A stretch of 28,358 nt of DNA from the IMG/VR virus record IMGVR_UViG_3300037227_000021, positions 1 to 28,358 of that record. One strand, written 5' to 3'. Positions 7,936 through 15,764 of the stretch are shown one piece after another; position 1 is the stretch's first letter; each line of letters starts with the position of its first letter. Both the position numbers and the translations under genes were made by a program. This stretch comes from a virus. A model generated the notes under the pieces. That model made no database searches. It worked only from the letters and a program-made list of their open reading frames with translations, and was not told where the DNA came from.

Positions 7936-8742
7936 CTATTCAGTGGTGATGCCTGGATCGATGAAGATTGCGGTCCCGAGACTGCCGAGCGTCGCGGCGC
8001 CAAGGCTGCCGAGCAGTCGCCCTGCCGGCCATCCAAGCAGAGGATTACCGCTCGTAATCATTGAGGCGCCCTCATAGATTGCCCCACCACTGCGCCACCG
8101 CTGCACCGTTTGATTCAGACATGCCTTCGCGGAGTTTCCGTCGGTGTTTGCGAGCCCGGTGACTGTGGTGCTGAAAATTATCATGAAGTGCGAATAGAAC
8201 TGATCGCGCACATCGAGCGTGAACCCATTCAAGAGGGGCGATGGGATGGTGCCGAGCATATTCATTCGATTCGAGCACGCCCCGGCTGCAAAGATTGTGA
8301 GATTTCCACTTCCGTCTAGAACGTAGATTTTCCCAATGTGATTGACAAGGTAGGTTTGGGTCGCTGGGAATCCCGCAACTTTGAGCTGAGTCAGAAGTCC
8401 GAGGGGCATCCCGGCTTGAGCCCAAGTGGTCCACGCCTGATCGAGTCTGGCCGCGTAGGCGGTCAATGCTTCGTCGGTTGCGCCTGGAGTAGAAACAGAC
8501 CCGCGCGGAAGAAGCCGATCGTTTCCGTGCTCCAACAAAGCGTCGAGCGCGCCGACGCTGGCGCAGTAGTCTGGACCGCGCAACTTCGCCGCCGCTCGCA
8601 TCTTGGTGACTTGGTCATCCATAACGGCGCCCACGGCGGACCAGATGGCGTTAGAGTTCTGACCGTGCGCCCACGGCGGCCCGTTCGGCATCCCGTCGTG
8701 TTCGGGCTGCTGTAGCCACGCCTGGTAGGTCTGGCCAGCCAC
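7936..8742 (-). CDS. Baseplate/tail protein in the gpI (Mu gp48) position
   Basis: A 268-residue protein. I choose the GTG at 8740-8742 because it overlaps the baseplate J stop as TAGTG and has a GGAGG site about 8 bases upstream; a frame extension further upstream lies inside the J gene. Position directly after baseplate J and before the fibre genes is that of P2 gpI or Mu gp48, which links the baseplate to fibres. The sequence (residues about 40-130 helical and tryptophan-rich, later beta-rich, with a glycine/leucine-rich hydrophobic stretch near 235-262) does not show a family signature I recognise firmly, so the role rests on context. Confidence 0.65.
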   Translation of the reverse strand: MAGQTYQAWLQQPEHDGMPNGPPWAHGQNSNAIWSAVGAVMDDQVTKMRAAAKLRGPDYCASVGALDALLEHGNDRLLPRGSVSTPGATDEALTAYAARLDQAWTTWAQAGMPLGLLTQLKVAGFPATQTYLVNHIGKIYVLDGSGNLTIFAAGACSNRMNMLGTIPSPLLNGFTLDVRDQFYSHFMIIFSTTVTGLANTDGNSAKACLNQTVQRWRSGGAIYEGASMITSGNPLLGWPAGRLLGSLGAATLGSLGTAIFIDPGITTE

Positions 8743-10217
8743 TATGCAACCTCCAGCCAAGTGAGCTGAGTGGACAAGTCGCCGCTCGGAAGCGCCGCAC
8801 ACGAAGTTCGAGATAGTGTGATGTTCGCCGCCGAGCTGTTGAGCATCAGGCCAGAGGTATCGTAGGCGCCTGCATCCATGATGGCCTGCTCAAGCTCGGA
8901 CAACAGAACGAATCCCCCCGGCTGGCTGCCCCCGATGGGGAGGGCGGCAATATAGGCGGTCCAAGATTTTGTAGCTGCGGCTTGCACGCTCGCAGTTGTC
9001 CCTCGATGGGTGTAGACGGTCCCGGTCGGATTCACGGTCAGGGATGCAGCCGATTGGACGTTGGCACTCTCGATGTCTGACACCCTCACGTCAGTATAGC
9101 TCTGGACCGCCGACACTTGCGTCGGGGTGGCAGTCGCAGTCGGCCCGGCCAGAAACACGTCCTCTTGTCCCGCCACCACAATCGACGGCTGCGACCAAAA
9201 CTTTGTGAGCCCGAGGTGTTGGGCGGCGTTGCATGCTTGCGCCCACGCGACATAGCGCCCTGGCGTTGCAATCGGCGACTGTGATGGAAACTGCCCGCGG
9301 CACCGAGTGGCCAGCGCCGCAAGTGTCTCCTTATCGGTTCCGATCTGAAGATACGGGCTGCCCGGCACGCTCACCGTCCACGTGTCGCCAGCGTTGAAGC
9401 TCGTTGTCGAAACTGGCCCATCGGTAAGGGTTACCGTTAGATCCCCCTGTGTATAGGTCGCGTTCGCCGCGTATGGACCGAGTACGGTTTGGCTTGTGCC
9501 CTGGTAGACCGTCGCGGTGAAGTAGGCAGAATGATCGCTCACCCTGCCCGCCGTCGTGAACGTGATGACCACCGTGCGCAGGGTCGTCGTGATGCCGGTC
9601 GAGGTGACAGCTATGGTGCCTGTGCCCGAGATGGCACTCGTCGGTTGCCCCGCAGCGGTTGTAAGATTCGACACCGACACGCCAGGAAGTGGTGTCACCA
9701 TCGCAACGACCGAGCCAGCGGCGTCGATGGCGATGGCCCCAGGCGTCTGGCTTTGGAAAACCGCCGTCACACTGCCCCCGTTGGGGATCGTCACCACATC
9801 CGTATTCGTGTAGTTGTTTCCCGTGCTGGGCGAGTAGGCAATGATGCCCCCCGCCGGCTGCGTGTACGGACCAGGGCCGGAAGTGCAAGTCAGGGTCAAA
9901 TAGATCTTCGTGTAGGTCGCGGGGACTCGGTTCAGCCCGTAGCCGTTCCACGCGAGCAACTCCATCCATCCGTCGATCAGGTTTCCGTTTGCGTCCACCA
10001 TCGTCGAGGCGTAGTCGAGGAAGTTGGCGCCGGCCAAAAATGGGATCAGGTTCTCGCGGTCGAGCAGCCCCGTGGTGAACATCTGCATGATGGTCAACGC
10101 GACGCCGCCCTCATACCAGTCAGTCACGGGCAGGTTGTTCGCCTGCATCGATCCGAGCAAGATCGCCTGAAGGGTCGTCTGATTTCGCGCTTGAAGCAGA
10201 TCCGAGAGGGTCGTCAT
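8742..10217 (-). CDS. Baseplate J-like wedge protein with inserted beta domain
   Basis: A 491-residue member of the baseplate J / Mu gp47 family. The family plan is visible: an N-terminal helical part with FLDYAS and NRVPAT (about 66-101), IPNGGSV and TPGAIAIDAAG (about 144-168), PGVSVSNLTTAAGQ (about 178-191), then GTDKETLAALATRCRG (about 293-308) where the usual G.D.ET...L..R motif follows. Between the last two lies an extra Thr-rich beta segment of about 95 residues (195-290). It builds the wedge ring of the contractile baseplate. Its ATG overlaps the preceding TGA as ATGA. Confidence 0.88.
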   Translation of the reverse strand: MTTLSDLLQARNQTTLQAILLGSMQANNLPVTDWYEGGVALTIMQMFTTGLLDRENLIPFLAGANFLDYASTMVDANGNLIDGWMELLAWNGYGLNRVPATYTKIYLTLTCTSGPGPYTQPAGGIIAYSPSTGNNYTNTDVVTIPNGGSVTAVFQSQTPGAIAIDAAGSVVAMVTPLPGVSVSNLTTAAGQPTSAISGTGTIAVTSTGITTTLRTVVITFTTAGRVSDHSAYFTATVYQGTSQTVLGPYAANATYTQGDLTVTLTDGPVSTTSFNAGDTWTVSVPGSPYLQIGTDKETLAALATRCRGQFPSQSPIATPGRYVAWAQACNAAQHLGLTKFWSQPSIVVAGQEDVFLAGPTATATPTQVSAVQSYTDVRVSDIESANVQSAASLTVNPTGTVYTHRGTTASVQAAATKSWTAYIAALPIGGSQPGGFVLLSELEQAIMDAGAYDTSGLMLNSSAANITLSRTSCAALPSGDLSTQLTWLEVA

Positions 10218-10807
10218 GATGTGATGCTCACTTCCACGCCCTTGACGATCACGTCGTCGCCCGTGGCGCTTGATTGCAGGGTCAGCTTGACGGGCTGGGT
10301 TCCGCCTGGGTTCGAGAACGTCGCCGAGGTCGTGATCGTCTGGTAGCTCGAAACGCTGGAGATGGCCGCGCTCACCACGACCACGCCGTCAATGCCTTCG
10401 TCGGTTCCGCCCACTCGAATTGCAACGGTGCCAGTCCCGCCGCTGGGCACCTTTCCGTAGCAAGTGAGGTGCACCGTGAGGGTAGCGCCGCCCGGCGTGA
10501 AGTTGCCGAGGCTTTCATCCATGACCGACTCGGTGGTGACGTCGCTCGCGTAGACGCCGTCAAAAGAGGGCGCCACAAGTGCGCCGCCGCTGATTCCCCC
10601 GCCGCCGCCCGCGCCTTGTATGCCTGGGTTTCCCTGCGGCCCGGTCTGCGAGATGAGCGTCACCTGTTGCGCGACCGCCGCTTGCCCCACCAGCGGCACC
10701 TGTGGGTTGCCCTGGTTGAGGAACTCGACCGACACGTCGCCAATCGAAGCGATGAACGTGAAAGGCCCATCGGCGGACTCACCTTGTACGCGCAGATTCA
10801 GGCCCAT
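10214..10807 (-). CDS. Baseplate-associated protein with collagen-like linker and Ig-like/beta domain
   Basis: A 197-residue protein. The ATG at 10805-10807 overlaps the preceding TAA as TAATG; longer forms would read through the neighbour. Residues 1-48 form a small beta domain. Residues about 53-75 are GPQGNPGIQG followed by a glycine run, collagen-like. Residues about 100-197 form a beta-sandwich-like domain that is paralogous to residues 433-530 of the large protein at 5104-7200. Mu has no gene here between its gp46 and gp47 equivalents, so this looks like an inserted adhesion or decoration module on the baseplate. Function is inferred from context only. Confidence 0.72.
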   Translation of the reverse strand: MGLNLRVQGESADGPFTFIASIGDVSVEFLNQGNPQVPLVGQAAVAQQVTLISQTGPQGNPGIQGAGGGGGISGGALVAPSFDGVYASDVTTESVMDESLGNFTPGGATLTVHLTCYGKVPSGGTGTVAIRVGGTDEGIDGVVVVSAAISSVSSYQTITTSATFSNPGGTQPVKLTLQSSATGDDVIVKGVEVSITS

Positions 10808-11115
10808 TAGGGATCCCCCGTCAGTACCAGCGAAGGCACATTCGATTGCACGCGCGGATCCTTGTCGAGTTCGCGCTGTGTCTGCGCCGTGATGCCCGCC
10901 ATCTCGGACTGTGAGACGTCGTTGTTGAGCTGGCCGGGCAGGTCGTATCCGTAGTCCGAGTCGCCCCCGATGGCCACCATGCAGCCGGCGGGTGAAGAAA
11001 TTCGACGAAGCAAGGCTGCTTGCAAGTTCTGCTGTCCCCACACTAGCGTGAAGTGCGGATCAATGTCCGTTACCGCGAGGATGTCGACGCCAAGGGGATC
11101 GGCTGCGTTGCTCAT
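10807..11115 (-). CDS. gp25/GpW-like baseplate wedge protein (Mu gp46-like)
   Basis: A 102-residue protein. The order hub/spike, this gene, baseplate J is the order of Mu gp45-gp46-gp47, and its size fits the T4 gp25 / P2 gpW lysozyme-related wedge family. It begins MSNAADPLGVDILAVTDIDP and has ALLRRISSPAGCM, comparable to the ...L...L.T..G......YG pattern of the family, followed by GDSDYGYDL. It probably bridges the hub and the J-type wedge. Its ATG overlaps the upstream TGA as ATGA, and its TAA overlaps the next start as TAATG. Confidence 0.72.
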   Translation of the reverse strand: MSNAADPLGVDILAVTDIDPHFTLVWGQQNLQAALLRRISSPAGCMVAIGGDSDYGYDLPGQLNNDVSQSEMAGITAQTQRELDKDPRVQSNVPSLVLTGDP

Positions 11116-12299
11116 GTGACGTTCACCGTGGGCGAGAGGTAGGGCATTTCCTTGATGACCGGCAGAGCGCCGGCCAAGGTCACCGCCTGCGCGGACAATG
11201 TCCCAGAGTTCAGCCCCGTCGAGAATGTCGTCAACGCCTGCAACAGAGCATTGAGCATCGTTTGCAAGTTGTCGCCTTGGGGCACCGGGTGGCTCGCCGA
11301 CTTGCTGCCTAGGTTAACCTGCTCGGCCTGAAACGAAACCTTGAGCGGCACCAAGTCGCCCGACCACAGCGCCGCGAAGGGCTTGTCAGGACTGCCGTTG
11401 TCCCAGCCGACCACGAGATAGGAACCAAGCTCGACCGAAACGCGCGCACCGGGGATGCCGTGGCGGAGCGGTAGCTGGGCCATGTCGGGCAAGTCGGGGT
11501 CGTCTGGGCGCACGTCCACCTGGTCAGAATCGCCGTTTTGAGCCACGACTTTGCCACGGTATAGGGTGCGGTAGGCCGCCGTTGGGTCGTTCGCTTGGAG
11601 CGCGCGAAAGGCTGACTTTGTCCTGTCCAAGGCCGCGCCGGGGTTGGTCACGTACATGACCGTCGTGCGCTCGTCGTCGAGGTGGTGGGTCACGAAGTCG
11701 ACCTGGCGCCCGTTCAACGTGGTGCCAGGCCACACCGCCGGCACGTCTGTCCCGATCAGCTCAGTCGCCGATGAGCCGTTCTCTTCCATCGATCGAAACG
11801 GCGTCGGGCACGCTGGCCACGTCTCCGGGCCAATCCATACCGTCCCATCGAACAGCATTCGCCAGGTGACGCCCTTGCCGATAGTTTCACATAGGGCGGC
11901 CATGACAGCCCCGCCGGGGTCTGCCATCGTCGTCCAGGCTTCGAGCGTGGTGTTGAGGGTAACAGGGTCGGAGGTAGCCGAAAGCGTCTCCCCGGCGTCG
12001 CCAAGAAGCTGGGCGAGCACCTGGCGCACGGTCGGCCGGCGGAAGTGCTTCTTGGTGGCGATATTGGACAGCCCGCCGGAGCCGCCGACGAGTCGCACGT
12101 GGACGCTACCCAAGACGAGTTCTGACCGAACCACCGCCGCCGGCATGATGACGCTGGCGAGCGTGACGGTGATCTTCCCGACTGGCGGCTCAAGCCCATT
12201 CGCGGAAATGTCGGCCATCCAAAGCCCCGTGCGCGGAAAGTGTAAGTCCCCGTTCGTGACCTGGAAAACTGAGCCATCTTGTAGCGTGATTTGCAGCAT
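11112..12299 (-). CDS. Baseplate hub protein with C-terminal spike OB-fold
   Basis: A 395-residue protein from ATG 12297-12299, which overlaps the upstream TGA as TGATG; a GTG one codon earlier is also possible. Residues 1 to about 230 fit a hub (gp27/Mu gp44-like) protein: beta-rich, with VRQVLAQLLGDAGE and a tryptophan-rich centre. Residues about 245-330 show the OB-fold pattern of gpV/Mu gp45 spikes (GKVVAQNGDSDQVDVR, RHGIPGARVSVELGSYLVVG). The end (about 350-395) is a helix plus a short tail with no beta-helical needle and no HxH iron site. Hub and spike, separate in Mu, appear fused here. Assignment of the two halves is by pattern. Confidence 0.75.
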   Translation of the reverse strand: MLQITLQDGSVFQVTNGDLHFPRTGLWMADISANGLEPPVGKITVTLASVIMPAAVVRSELVLGSVHVRLVGGSGGLSNIATKKHFRRPTVRQVLAQLLGDAGETLSATSDPVTLNTTLEAWTTMADPGGAVMAALCETIGKGVTWRMLFDGTVWIGPETWPACPTPFRSMEENGSSATELIGTDVPAVWPGTTLNGRQVDFVTHHLDDERTTVMYVTNPGAALDRTKSAFRALQANDPTAAYRTLYRGKVVAQNGDSDQVDVRPDDPDLPDMAQLPLRHGIPGARVSVELGSYLVVGWDNGSPDKPFAALWSGDLVPLKVSFQAEQVNLGSKSASHPVPQGDNLQTMLNALLQALTTFSTGLNSGTLSAQAVTLAGALPVIKEMPYLSPTVNVT

Positions 12300-13087
12300 C
12301 ACGGTCCCGCGTTCGTTTGGGCTGGGCTGCCCTTGCCGTTGGCGGCCAGTGCTCCGTTGATCTTGTTGGTCAAGGCGCCGGGCTTGCGCGTGTCTTGCTG
12401 TCCTTTCACCGACTTGACCGCCGACTTGGAAACCTTCGGAGCCGGAACGTACTCGACCGCCGTCAAGATGATCTTCATCTCGCCGGGCTGGTCGCCGGGC
12501 TCTGGCGTCGATGGCGCCGTGATGACGATGGTGTGAATCCCGAGCTGATTGATCGCTGGGTTGACGATAGAAAGTGAGCGCTGTTCTCCTACCACTGCGC
12601 CTTGATCCCTCTGCTCAGCCCCGACCTTCCCAGTCTTGCCCAGCACAACCGACTGGGCCGAGACCTTGTCCGGGCGGTTCCAAATCTTTGGGAAGACCGT
12701 CTGATACATCGCCCACTGACTAGGCGTCCAAAGCTTTCCCGTCAGGGTGATATTCTTCGCCGGGTTGTAGCCACGGATCACGAGGGCCGCGCCGTCGAGC
12801 CCCTTCGGCTTTTGGACGTCGATCTGAATTGACGGCTTCGCGACCGCGTTCCAAATCCCAGGCAGGCCATACCCGCCGAGGGTCACGCGATCCCATGGGT
12901 TCGGGGCGAACAAGTCGCCCTCGATCCCGTACATGTCGAAGCCGCCGGGCCCGCCGCCGGGAATGGGAGTTCCGTTGTCCCAAAACGGCTGCAACATCGA
13001 TGCATCGAGAGCCGATCCATATTGGCTCTGATCGATTGGCACACCCTTGATCTTCGTGGCCGGTTGCTGTTTCGTGATGGACGCCAT
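12299..13087 (-). CDS. Tail/baseplate adaptor protein (Mu gp43 position)
   Basis: A 262-residue protein directly after the tape measure gene, stop-to-start distance zero. The N-terminal part (residues 1-60) is rich in Gly and Pro (NGTPIPGGGPGGFDMYG). The middle has RGYNPAKNITLTGKLWTP and a beta-rich region to about 220. The last 40 residues are basic and Ala/Gly-rich and probably disordered. In Mu the gene in this place is gp43, an adaptor between tail tube and hub often named DNA circularisation protein. Sequence likeness to that family is not obvious to me, so the call is positional. Confidence 0.6.
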   Translation of the reverse strand: MASITKQQPATKIKGVPIDQSQYGSALDASMLQPFWDNGTPIPGGGPGGFDMYGIEGDLFAPNPWDRVTLGGYGLPGIWNAVAKPSIQIDVQKPKGLDGAALVIRGYNPAKNITLTGKLWTPSQWAMYQTVFPKIWNRPDKVSAQSVVLGKTGKVGAEQRDQGAVVGEQRSLSIVNPAINQLGIHTIVITAPSTPEPGDQPGEMKIILTAVEYVPAPKVSKSAVKSVKGQQDTRKPGALTNKINGALAANGKGSPAQTNAGP

Positions 13088-14647
13088 CTATGGCCCCAGT
13101 CCCGACATGGTCGCGTTACGTTCCATGACGCTTGAGAAGTTTTGGAGCGATTCGGTCATGGCCGCGCTTGTACCCTTGGCTGCGCCCTCGGCTACGGCCT
13201 GCCCGGTCTCCTGAGCGTTGCCATGGGCACCGTACAAATTGACCGTCACCTGCGGCGCTCCGATGTGGTTGGTCGTGATTTTGCTCGACGACATGGGCGC
13301 AGGCGCAGCGGGCAGCGGAGGCATCGCAGACGATGTTAACATCGGCGCCGGTGGTAAAGACGAAAGCGGCCCGGCGACTTCCTTGGGCCGCGAGTCTAAA
13401 TACTGCTGATATGCCTCGTCGTTCTTGGCCTTTTTCTCGACCTCGACTCGATCGTATCTATCCTCAGCTGATTCCGTTTCCCCGGTCAAGTGTCGATTCT
13501 TGATCGTGCGGAACTGTTCACGCTGGTAGGCAAGCCCGCGATCCGCCGCTTGCTCGCCGATGCGTCCCCCGAATTCATGAAGTGCCCTGTAAATGTCGAT
13601 GATGAAGCCCGCCGTCTTGGCGAGCGGCCCAATGAGGCCCTTGAGATCATCTGTCAGCATTTGGACGTCTTTCCCAACGTCCTTCCAGTCAACGTTTTTG
13701 AACGCCTGCCCGATCTCTCCGATGAGATCCGTCAGCCCCGCGATCATCGCCTTTCCGGTTTCGCTATCCGGATTGAACGTCTCCAACATCTTGTCAAGGC
13801 CTACTTGCAGGTCTTTCATGCCCTGCGATTCGCTGACTCCCATCATGATCCGGTTGGGCAGATCCTTCAGGTGGGTCAAGCTCGATTCCATCTTGCCGGC
13901 CATGTCGCTGGCGGCTTCGCCCGCCTTCTTGCCGGTCTTCTTTGCGATCCCATCTAGCACAGCGCCGAACGCCGCAGCCGCGGGGATCGTTCCTTCGTCC
14001 AGGCCCTTCTTGACGGCCTCCTTGGACATGCCAAGCGCATTGGCGAGCGAGTCTGTCAGCTCTCGCGGGTCGAGTTGAAGTCCTGCGAGAACCCGCCGGT
14101 CGACCTTCCCGGTGCGTTCCATCTTCGCGAACGCTGAGGCGGCATCCTGGGCGGCTTCGAGCGGATGCAGCGATTGTGCGGCAGCGTCCGCTATGCCTTC
14201 GAGTGCATCGTGGAACTTGTCCCCGCGGTAGCCCGCGCGGGTGAGTTCGGCGCCAAATTCCTTGGCCTGGTTTCCGGTGAATTCCGTAAGGTCTGCGAAC
14301 TTTGCGAGATAGCGAAGCGTCTCCTCTGCGTCGTCCCCGAGCATGTTTTTGAAGACGGCACCGGTGCGCTCTTCTTCGGCCGCATTCTTGATCGTCTCCT
14401 TGATGACATCGCCGAGCGCCTCAATGCCCCGTAAGGCGAGGTGCGCGCCTTCTTTGAGGGCATCAAGGGCAAACTCGGCCTTGAAGATGTCGCGGGTGAG
14501 GTTCGGGAATTCCTTACGGCCCAGCTCGGCCAGAGAGTGGCCGGCTCCGTCGGCTGCGTGCTCTACGTCCTTGAGCCCCTTGACAGCATCGGCCGCGCCG
14601 GCTGTCTTGCCGTCGAGCTCGACGAGAAATTTGATGCCGTCTGCCAC
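13088..14647 (-). CDS. Tail tape measure protein
   Basis: A 519-residue, mostly helical protein that sets tail length. It has the typical start (GIKFLVELDGKTAGAADAVK), long Ala/Lys/Glu-rich helices, a central TMP-type region (TGNQAKEFGAELTRAGYRGD, about 122-141), a weakly hydrophobic stretch near 340-355 (LAKTAGFIIDIYRAL) and a Pro/Ser/Ala-rich C-terminal linker (about 425-455). It starts with GTG 14645-14647, three bases after the stop of the -1 frameshifted chaperone product, and has no good Shine-Dalgarno. At roughly 0.15 nm per residue it implies a short tail of about 75-80 nm, which is inference. Confidence 0.9.
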   Translation of the reverse strand: MADGIKFLVELDGKTAGAADAVKGLKDVEHAADGAGHSLAELGRKEFPNLTRDIFKAEFALDALKEGAHLALRGIEALGDVIKETIKNAAEEERTGAVFKNMLGDDAEETLRYLAKFADLTEFTGNQAKEFGAELTRAGYRGDKFHDALEGIADAAAQSLHPLEAAQDAASAFAKMERTGKVDRRVLAGLQLDPRELTDSLANALGMSKEAVKKGLDEGTIPAAAAFGAVLDGIAKKTGKKAGEAASDMAGKMESSLTHLKDLPNRIMMGVSESQGMKDLQVGLDKMLETFNPDSETGKAMIAGLTDLIGEIGQAFKNVDWKDVGKDVQMLTDDLKGLIGPLAKTAGFIIDIYRALHEFGGRIGEQAADRGLAYQREQFRTIKNRHLTGETESAEDRYDRVEVEKKAKNDEAYQQYLDSRPKEVAGPLSSLPPAPMLTSSAMPPLPAAPAPMSSSKITTNHIGAPQVTVNLYGAHGNAQETGQAVAEGAAKGTSAAMTESLQNFSSVMERNATMSGLGP

Positions 14648-14650
14648 TTG

Positions 14651-15192
14651 TCACCGTTTCGGTGATACGAAGAGGGTTGCCACGTCTGCGCATCGTTCAA
14701 GGTTATGGATTCCCTGCGCGATCAACATCGCGCCCAAATAGCCTAGCTCGTCGTCTTTTCCGTCCCGGAAAGCTAGGAGCGCGTCGGCCATCTGGAGCAA
14801 GTCTTTCTTGGCTGTGCGCCAGTCCGCTACAGCCGCCTGACTTTTTTTGCCTTCTCGGCCCCCGCGTACTGAATCAACTCGTTACCGATGCTCTCGACCA
14901 GGCCGGGCCGCGCATCGATGGCCGCCATGAATTCCACCATGGAGGGGTAGACCCGGCACGCCTGGCAAAGCGTCTTGAGCGATGCCACCTGAGCTAAGGT
15001 GCTGTCACTGACCCGCTCGCTCCGGTAGCGCATCCACTCGGCCGACGATGGGCGGCGAAACGCGAATGTCTCGCCGTCGTCTGCTCCGGGCGACTTCTCG
15101 GGAGCCTCGAACACCAGCACATCATAGGTGATGTTCGCCGCAGCCTTTGCCGCGGCGATGGCTTCGTTGATTTCTTTCTCAGTGGTGGGCAT
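14651..15192 (-). CDS. Tail assembly chaperone, -1 frameshift fusion product (GT-like)
   Basis: If ribosomes slip back one base on the seven A residues at 14842-14848, decoding continues from residue 117 into an open -1 frame for 63 more codons to TGA at 14651-14653, giving a 180-residue fusion. The extension begins SQAAVADWRTAKKDLLQMAD and ends TLFVSPKR, helical in character like lambda T or Mu gp41' domains. The extension has no start codon suited to independent use at its 5' end, fills the otherwise empty 180 bases between chaperone and tape measure, and lies exactly where a T domain is expected. The true product is a join with base 14842 read twice. Confidence 0.85.
14810..14834 (-). promoter_or_regulatory. 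Stem-loop downstream of the slippery site
   Basis: On the minus strand GGCTGT (14834-14829) can pair with ACAGCC (14815-14810), a perfect 6-bp stem around a 13-base loop. It begins 7 bases after the slippery heptamer, the usual distance for a stimulatory structure. The zero-frame stop lies at the end of the 5' arm. Stem strength is moderate; a larger or pseudoknotted fold was not computed. Confidence 0.55.
14827..15192 (-). CDS. Tail assembly chaperone, zero-frame product (G-like, Mu gp41 position)
   Basis: A 121-residue acidic/helical protein between tube and tape measure, the invariant place of tail assembly chaperones. It begins MPTTEKEINEAIAAAKAAAN; the middle has FAFRRPSSAEWMRYR, and it ends KAKKVRRL. 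The codons near its end read GCA AAA AAA GTC, a perfect A AAA AAA slippery heptamer, and a second product in the -1 frame is expected (see next entry). The chaperone pair coats the tape measure while tube subunits assemble, and is absent from the virion. A GAGAGG site lies 8 or so bases before the ATG. Confidence 0.85.
   Translation of the reverse strand: MPTTEKEINEAIAAAKAAANITYDVLVFEAPEKSPGADDGETFAFRRPSSAEWMRYRSERVSDSTLAQVASLKTLCQACRVYPSMVEFMAAIDARPGLVESIGNELIQYAGAEKAKKVRRL
14842..14848 (-). promoter_or_regulatory. Slippery heptamer A AAA AAA for -1 frameshifting
   Basis: Seven T on the plus strand give A AAA AAA in the chaperone reading frame (GCA AAA AAA GTC). The heptamer matches the X XXY YYZ rule. 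Zero-frame translation stops at 14827-14829, 13 bases further, while the -1 frame stays open to 14651. Confidence 0.85.
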
Positions 15193-15217
15193 CGTGAGTT
15201 ACCTCTCAGTTTGCGGG

Positions 15218-15754
15218 TTAGACGTTCAGGACTGCTGGAATCAAGCCGATTGCGCCTTGGGCTGCGGATAGCTGGGTGAAGCCCATTCCGCCGGTCGCAA
15301 GGTTCTTACCCCATTCGATCTGCATGATGTCGAGCTCGAAGGGGACCGTCAGGCCGTCGGTCCCTTCGGACCCACCGCCCTCGGGGGAGAGCAAGAGACA
15401 GCCCCTCAAGACGTCGGAAGTGATGTAGCTCGGCATCGACGGTTCGGCGTATGAGACGTGGATGTCGACCGGGATTTCGCCGAACCCGATCAGTCCAGCG
15501 CCCGGCAAGCCGTAGGCCATGATCTGATCCCATGCCGCGCGGTAGACTTCCCACGAACCATTGGGGTCAAGCTGCCCGCGCGTGCGGCCGATCTTCCTGA
15601 CCGACGTGCCGAAGATTTTCCCGATGGTGCGGTTGTCCTTGTACTTGAGCGACTTGGACTGCACCACATTCTTGATGCCACCGATTGAGATTTCCACCGA
15701 CGACCACGAGAAGTCGAAGCCGTTGATGTTTGGGTATTGAAGCGGCGAGGGCAT
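15218..15754 (-). CDS. Tail tube protein
   Basis: A 178-residue protein directly after the sheath gene. The start is the ATG at 15752-15754, preceded by a strong AAAGGAG site 6 bases upstream; a longer frame to 16027 overlaps the sheath gene and is arginine/serine-rich noise. Content: NGFDFSWSSVEISIGG at the N-terminus, KIGRTRGQLDPNGSWEVYRA in the middle, then VDIHVSYAEP and MQIEWGKNLATGG, typical of the beta-barrel tube fold of Mu gpM-like proteins. It forms the inner tube driven through the envelope on contraction. Probably highly expressed, together with the sheath. Confidence 0.82.
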   Translation of the reverse strand: MPSPLQYPNINGFDFSWSSVEISIGGIKNVVQSKSLKYKDNRTIGKIFGTSVRKIGRTRGQLDPNGSWEVYRAAWDQIMAYGLPGAGLIGFGEIPVDIHVSYAEPSMPSYITSDVLRGCLLLSPEGGGSEGTDGLTVPFELDIMQIEWGKNLATGGMGFTQLSAAQGAIGLIPAVLNV

Positions 15755-15764
15755 GGGTGCTCCT

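Noticed and set aside
9489-10346. Long plus-strand open frame (285 codons) opposite the baseplate J gene
   Set aside because: Product is Arg/His/Gly-rich with no domain sense; it mirrors the codon bias of the well-supported minus-strand gene.
14651-14665. Palindrome before the tape measure gene as a transcription terminator
   Set aside because: Stem of only 6 bp, no T-run, and it lies inside the operon where read-through is needed.
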